Shown here: positions 61,398-64,000 of the stretch, in pieces | How the letters are laid out: the number at the start of each line of letters is the position of its first letter | How positions within the stretch are numbered: position 1 is the stretch's first letter | From: CAZKNF01 sp964554105 | GTDB taxonomy: Bacteria > Bacteroidota > Rhodothermia > Rhodothermales > VXPQ01 | Assembly (NCBI GenBank): GCA_964554105.1 | Contig: CAZKNF010000006.1 | Span: 1-64,000 of the forward strand | Reading direction: 5' to 3' | DNA length: 64,000 nucleotides | The notes under the pieces: model-generated | What the model saw: the letters and a program-made list of their open reading frames with translations, nothing else | Told to the model about the DNA's origin: nothing | Databases searched by the model: none | Translations under genes and position numbers: made by a program

Positions 61398-64000
61398 ATG
61401 AGATGTACTTCGATCGTCGCGCCTTGCCTTGTCATCACAGGCCTCCTGATCGCCACGGGATGCGCGGGGCCGCGCGAAACCGCGCCGGAATTGCCATCCA
61501 ATCAATGGACGACGCTTTTCGGAGGTGAGTCGCTCGAGGGCTGGACAATGGTCGGTCCGGGAAGCTTCTCAATCGAGCCCGACGGCAGCATGCTCAGTCA
61601 TGACGGGATGGGGCTCCTGTATTATGAAGACCAGGCATTCCGCGATTTTGAGCTCGAGCTGGAATGGAAAGCCCAGACCGATTCAGCAAATTCGGGTGTA
61701 TTCGTTCGATTTCCGGAACCCTCCGATCCTTGGGACGCCGTAGAGGCCGGCTACGAGATCCAGATCGACGATTCACAGGATCCCGCACACCAGACCGGAG
61801 CCGTCTACGACTTTGCCGCCCCGTACCGCATGAATAGCAATCCACCGGGCGAGTGGAATACGATGCGGATTCGTGCAGTCGGGCAGCGCTATGAGATCTT
61901 CCTGAACGATGACAAAGTGAACGAGTTTTTCGGTGATCGCAGCCGGGAAGGCTACATCGGCCTCCAGAATCACGACGACGATTCGAACGTCTCTTTCCGC
62001 AACATCCGTATCCGACAATTGTCGCCGGCCGATGCCCACGACAGCCTGTCAGATCTGTTTGCCGCGCCCGAACAGGCAGAGCCGATTCGTGTGCTCGCCG
62101 TGACGACGACGCACGGATTCCGCCATCAGTCGATCGAGACAATCCACACGCTGCTTCCTGAGTTGGCTGCGACGACGGAGTTCGACTTCGACATCACTGA
62201 GGATGTCTCAGACTTGAACGATGAGAATCTCTCGGGCTATGATCTGCTGCTTTTCGCCAATTCGACTCTTCGCGTGCAGGGGAATTTGAGTGGGCAGGAA
62301 GAGCTGTCTGAAAGCGAACGTGTATATGAGTTTACACTCCAGACTCCGAACGGTCCTGTGTCCGGCCGCATCATGCTTTCGGGTTTAGACGCCGATCCAA
62401 CGGGATCCATTCAAGTCGGCGGCAGCGAACCGACTACCTTGGACGAAGTCGACTTTTCAGATCCGAATCTCTCGTTCACGTATGACGCAGGGCAGTTCGG
62501 CCTACTTACAGCAGAAGGGGAGCTTTCCGACGAGGAGTTTGACGGAACGCTGGGAAATGACAATTTTTCCATCCCATTGACGGGCTCTCGACTCGCTGAA
62601 ACGAGCACAGCAGTGGCTGACGGCGTCACCCAAAGCCAACGTGAAGCCGTTGAGCGATTCATGCAGGCAGGAAAAGGAATTGCGATCGCCCATGCCGGAC
62701 TTGACGCATTCTACGAGTGGCCATGGTATCGTGAGATGGTTGGAGGTGGGCTCTTCGAAGAACATCCATGGACGCAAAGTGTCCGCATCGAGGTTGAAGA
62801 CGGCAGCACGCCCGCTACTGAGCACTTCGGAGACGGGTTTTGGATCGTCGACGAAATTTACGTCCTGGATGAGAATCCGCGCTGGAATTCGCACGTGCTC
62901 GCATCTCTCGATATGAGCAGCGTCGGAGTCGAGCAAGGGCCCGCGTCCGTCGAATCCAACGACTATCCAATCTCGTGGATGCGCAGTCATGACGGCGGAC
63001 GCGTATTTGCCACGAAACTAGGGCACTTCGACGATGTGTGGCGTACGCCGGGCTTTCTGCAGCACCTGCTGCAGGGGATGCGTATGGCAGCCGGCCGTCT
63101 TCCCGGCGACTTTAGCGGCCATAGGGAGCACGAAGTAACGTCTGAAAACGTCTGGCCGGACGACATCGCCATAGACGACAGCGGGAATGTCTGGATCGCT
63201 GAACTTCGCGGCAAGGTCCATCATTACGATCCGCACAGCGGCGAGACGCGTCAGATCGCACACATTGAAACGACGGACCCGACGAAAATCGAGCACGGAT
63301 TGTACGGCATCGAAGTCGATCCCGACTTCTACTCGGGCGCGCCCTACGTCTATCTCTATTATGCGGAGCCTGAGACATTCATCAATACACTCTCACGATT
63401 CCGATACACGGACGGGGAGCTTGACGTCAATTCTGAAGAGGTCATCCTACGGGTGCCTACTGAGCCGAACTGCTGCCACCAGGCAGGCGATATCGAATGG
63501 GGGCCAGACGGAACGCTGTTCCTGTCGACTGGAGATACCGGAATGTCCGAAGTGCGTCCCAGTTGGAAAATGACGGAAGAAGAGATCCAGGCTTTTCTGG
63601 ACGAAAACGACCTTAACGACTACCACTGGTCGCGCCTCGTAGACTCAGAACGCAGCGCTCAAAATCTTCAGGACTTGCGCGGAAAAATTCTGAGAATCAA
63701 CCGGGACGGATCGATCCCAAGCGACAATCCATTCTACGGTGAGCCAGGCGTGCGGTGGGAGATTTATGCGTACGGCCTCAGAAATCCGTACCGTTTCAAA
63801 GTGGACCCGGAAACGGGCACGCTGTACATCGCTGTGGTGGGTCCGGATGCAGCCTTCGACTACGACGAGTATAACATTTCGGAGAGCGGCGGTGAGAATT
63901 TCGGATGGCCGCGGACTTTCGGACGTCTCTTTTACAACGAGATCACGCCCGAGCACATACCCAGTTACACGCCGCCGATGTGGGAATACACGTACGAGAC
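61398..64000 (+). CDS. DUF1080-ThuA-PQQ-type sugar dehydrogenase lipoprotein (3' end cut)
   Basis: An open frame of at least 867 codons without stop, leaving the window. The lipid signal ends IATGC (Cys22). Residues ~35-210 are a DUF1080/3-keto-glycoside-hydrolase-type lectin-like domain (WTTLFGGESLEGW; 'FELELEWKAQTDSANSGVFVRF'). A ThuA-like domain begins at ~230 (IRVLAVTTTHGFRH) and resumes after ~400 (FMQAGKGIAIAHAGLDAF). About 110 residues of beta-rich sequence (~295-400) lie between these halves. From ~580 a glucose/sorbosone-dehydrogenase beta-propeller starts (IEHGLYGIEVDPDF; RGKILRINRDGSIP; AYGLRNPYRFKVDP). Such fusions act on sugars at the cell surface; substrate is unknown. Confidence 0.85.
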   Translation, partial: MRCTSIVAPCLVITGLLIATGCAGPRETAPELPSNQWTTLFGGESLEGWTMVGPGSFSIEPDGSMLSHDGMGLLYYEDQAFRDFELELEWKAQTDSANSGVFVRFPEPSDPWDAVEAGYEIQIDDSQDPAHQTGAVYDFAAPYRMNSNPPGEWNTMRIRAVGQRYEIFLNDDKVNEFFGDRSREGYIGLQNHDDDSNVSFRNIRIRQLSPADAHDSLSDLFAAPEQAEPIRVLAVTTTHGFRHQSIETIHTLLPELAATTEFDFDITEDVSDLNDENLSGYDLLLFANSTLRVQGNLSGQEELSESERVYEFTLQTPNGPVSGRIMLSGLDADPTGSIQVGGSEPTTLDEVDFSDPNLSFTYDAGQFGLLTAEGELSDEEFDGTLGNDNFSIPLTGSRLAETSTAVADGVTQSQREAVERFMQAGKGIAIAHAGLDAFYEWPWYREMVGGGLFEEHPWTQSVRIEVEDGSTPATEHFGDGFWIVDEIYVLDENPRWNSHVLASLDMSSVGVEQGPASVESNDYPISWMRSHDGGRVFATKLGHFDDVWRTPGFLQHLLQGMRMAAGRLPGDFSGHREHEVTSENVWPDDIAIDDSGNVWIAELRGKVHHYDPHSGETRQIAHIETTDPTKIEHGLYGIEVDPDFYSGAPYVYLYYAEPETFINTLSRFRYTDGELDVNSEEVILRVPTEPNCCHQAGDIEWGPDGTLFLSTGDTGMSEVRPSWKMTEEEIQAFLDENDLNDYHWSRLVDSERSAQNLQDLRGKILRINRDGSIPSDNPFYGEPGVRWEIYAYGLRNPYRFKVDPETGTLYIAVVGPDAAFDYDEYNISESGGENFGWPRTFGRLFYNEITPEHIPSYTPPMWEYTYE

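Noticed and set aside
1..64000. tRNA, rRNA, CRISPR, prophage or insertion-sequence content
   Set aside because: Intergenic spaces are short and none shows cloverleaf, spaced repeats, transposase or phage genes that I can recognise.

Overview
The window looks like chromosomal DNA of a free-living, Gram-negative member of the Bacteroidota, most likely near the Rhodothermia/Balneolia (Rhodothermota) lineages. The evidence is a PorV/PorQ-family outer-membrane protein, a type IX secretion 'plug' (DUF5103) protein, a DUF3078 protein, a 57-residue histone H1-like protein, many lipoproteins, and base composition clearly above half G+C by eye. Placement below phylum is inference. I saw no rRNA, tRNA, CRISPR array, insertion sequence or prophage. 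One run of 100 N (7673-7772) marks a scaffold join.

Layout. 1-3.4 kb: an RsmF-like rRNA methyltransferase, a TonB-type protein and mtnA. 3.5-10.4 kb: a complete six-gene ebo cluster (eboABCDEF), the conserved set tied in cyanobacteria to export of metabolite precursors to the periplasm. 10.3-18.6 kb, minus strand: porin, pstS-pstC-pstA-pstB-phoU, a PorV-like protein and a polyprenyl-phosphate glycosyltransferase. 18.8-28 kb: RNA methyltransferases RlmI and RsmB, a CoA-disulfide-reductase-like flavoprotein, a CDF metal exporter, a methylmalonyl-CoA epimerase with an unusual extra domain, a GH18-like lipoprotein and uvrC. 28-36 kb: SpmA/SpmB-like proteins, a stand-alone CBM48-like protein, the T9SS plug protein, a membrane-anchored gluzincin peptidase with a tail of helical repeats, DUF3078, the H1-like protein with a near-consensus sigma-70 promoter, and an amino-acid-kinase-fold protein. 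36-48 kb: dnaE, a C26 glutamine-hydrolase-like gene, a transglycosylase-like protein, the dnaG-ppk1-MOSC group and a divergent polyphosphate glucokinase. 48-52 kb: a TerB-like protein, an SDR that lacks its catalytic residues, then a RubisCO-like protein, a cupin and dapD. 52-64 kb: SPOR lipoprotein, deoC, sigma-54 activator, lipid kinase, btuF-btuC, polyprenyl diphosphate synthase, an MBL-fold hydrolase, two proteins of unknown function, and a giant DUF1080/ThuA/sugar-dehydrogenase lipoprotein that runs off the end.

How the genes work together. Three systems stand out. (1) mtnA (2.4 kb), the RubisCO-like protein (49.6 kb) and the adjacent cupin (50.8 kb) are the enzyme types that, in Rhodospirillum rubrum, turn 5-methylthioribose-1-phosphate into 1-deoxyxylulose-5-phosphate and methanethiol (the MTA-isoprenoid shunt). 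A Bacteroidota-like organism carrying this route is the most interesting inference here. (2) The intact ebo operon has no recognisable pigment-biosynthesis gene beside it, so its cargo is unknown. (3) Phosphate uptake (Pst/PhoU/porin), polyphosphate synthesis (Ppk1) and polyphosphate use (polyphosphate glucokinase) all lie within 31 kb.
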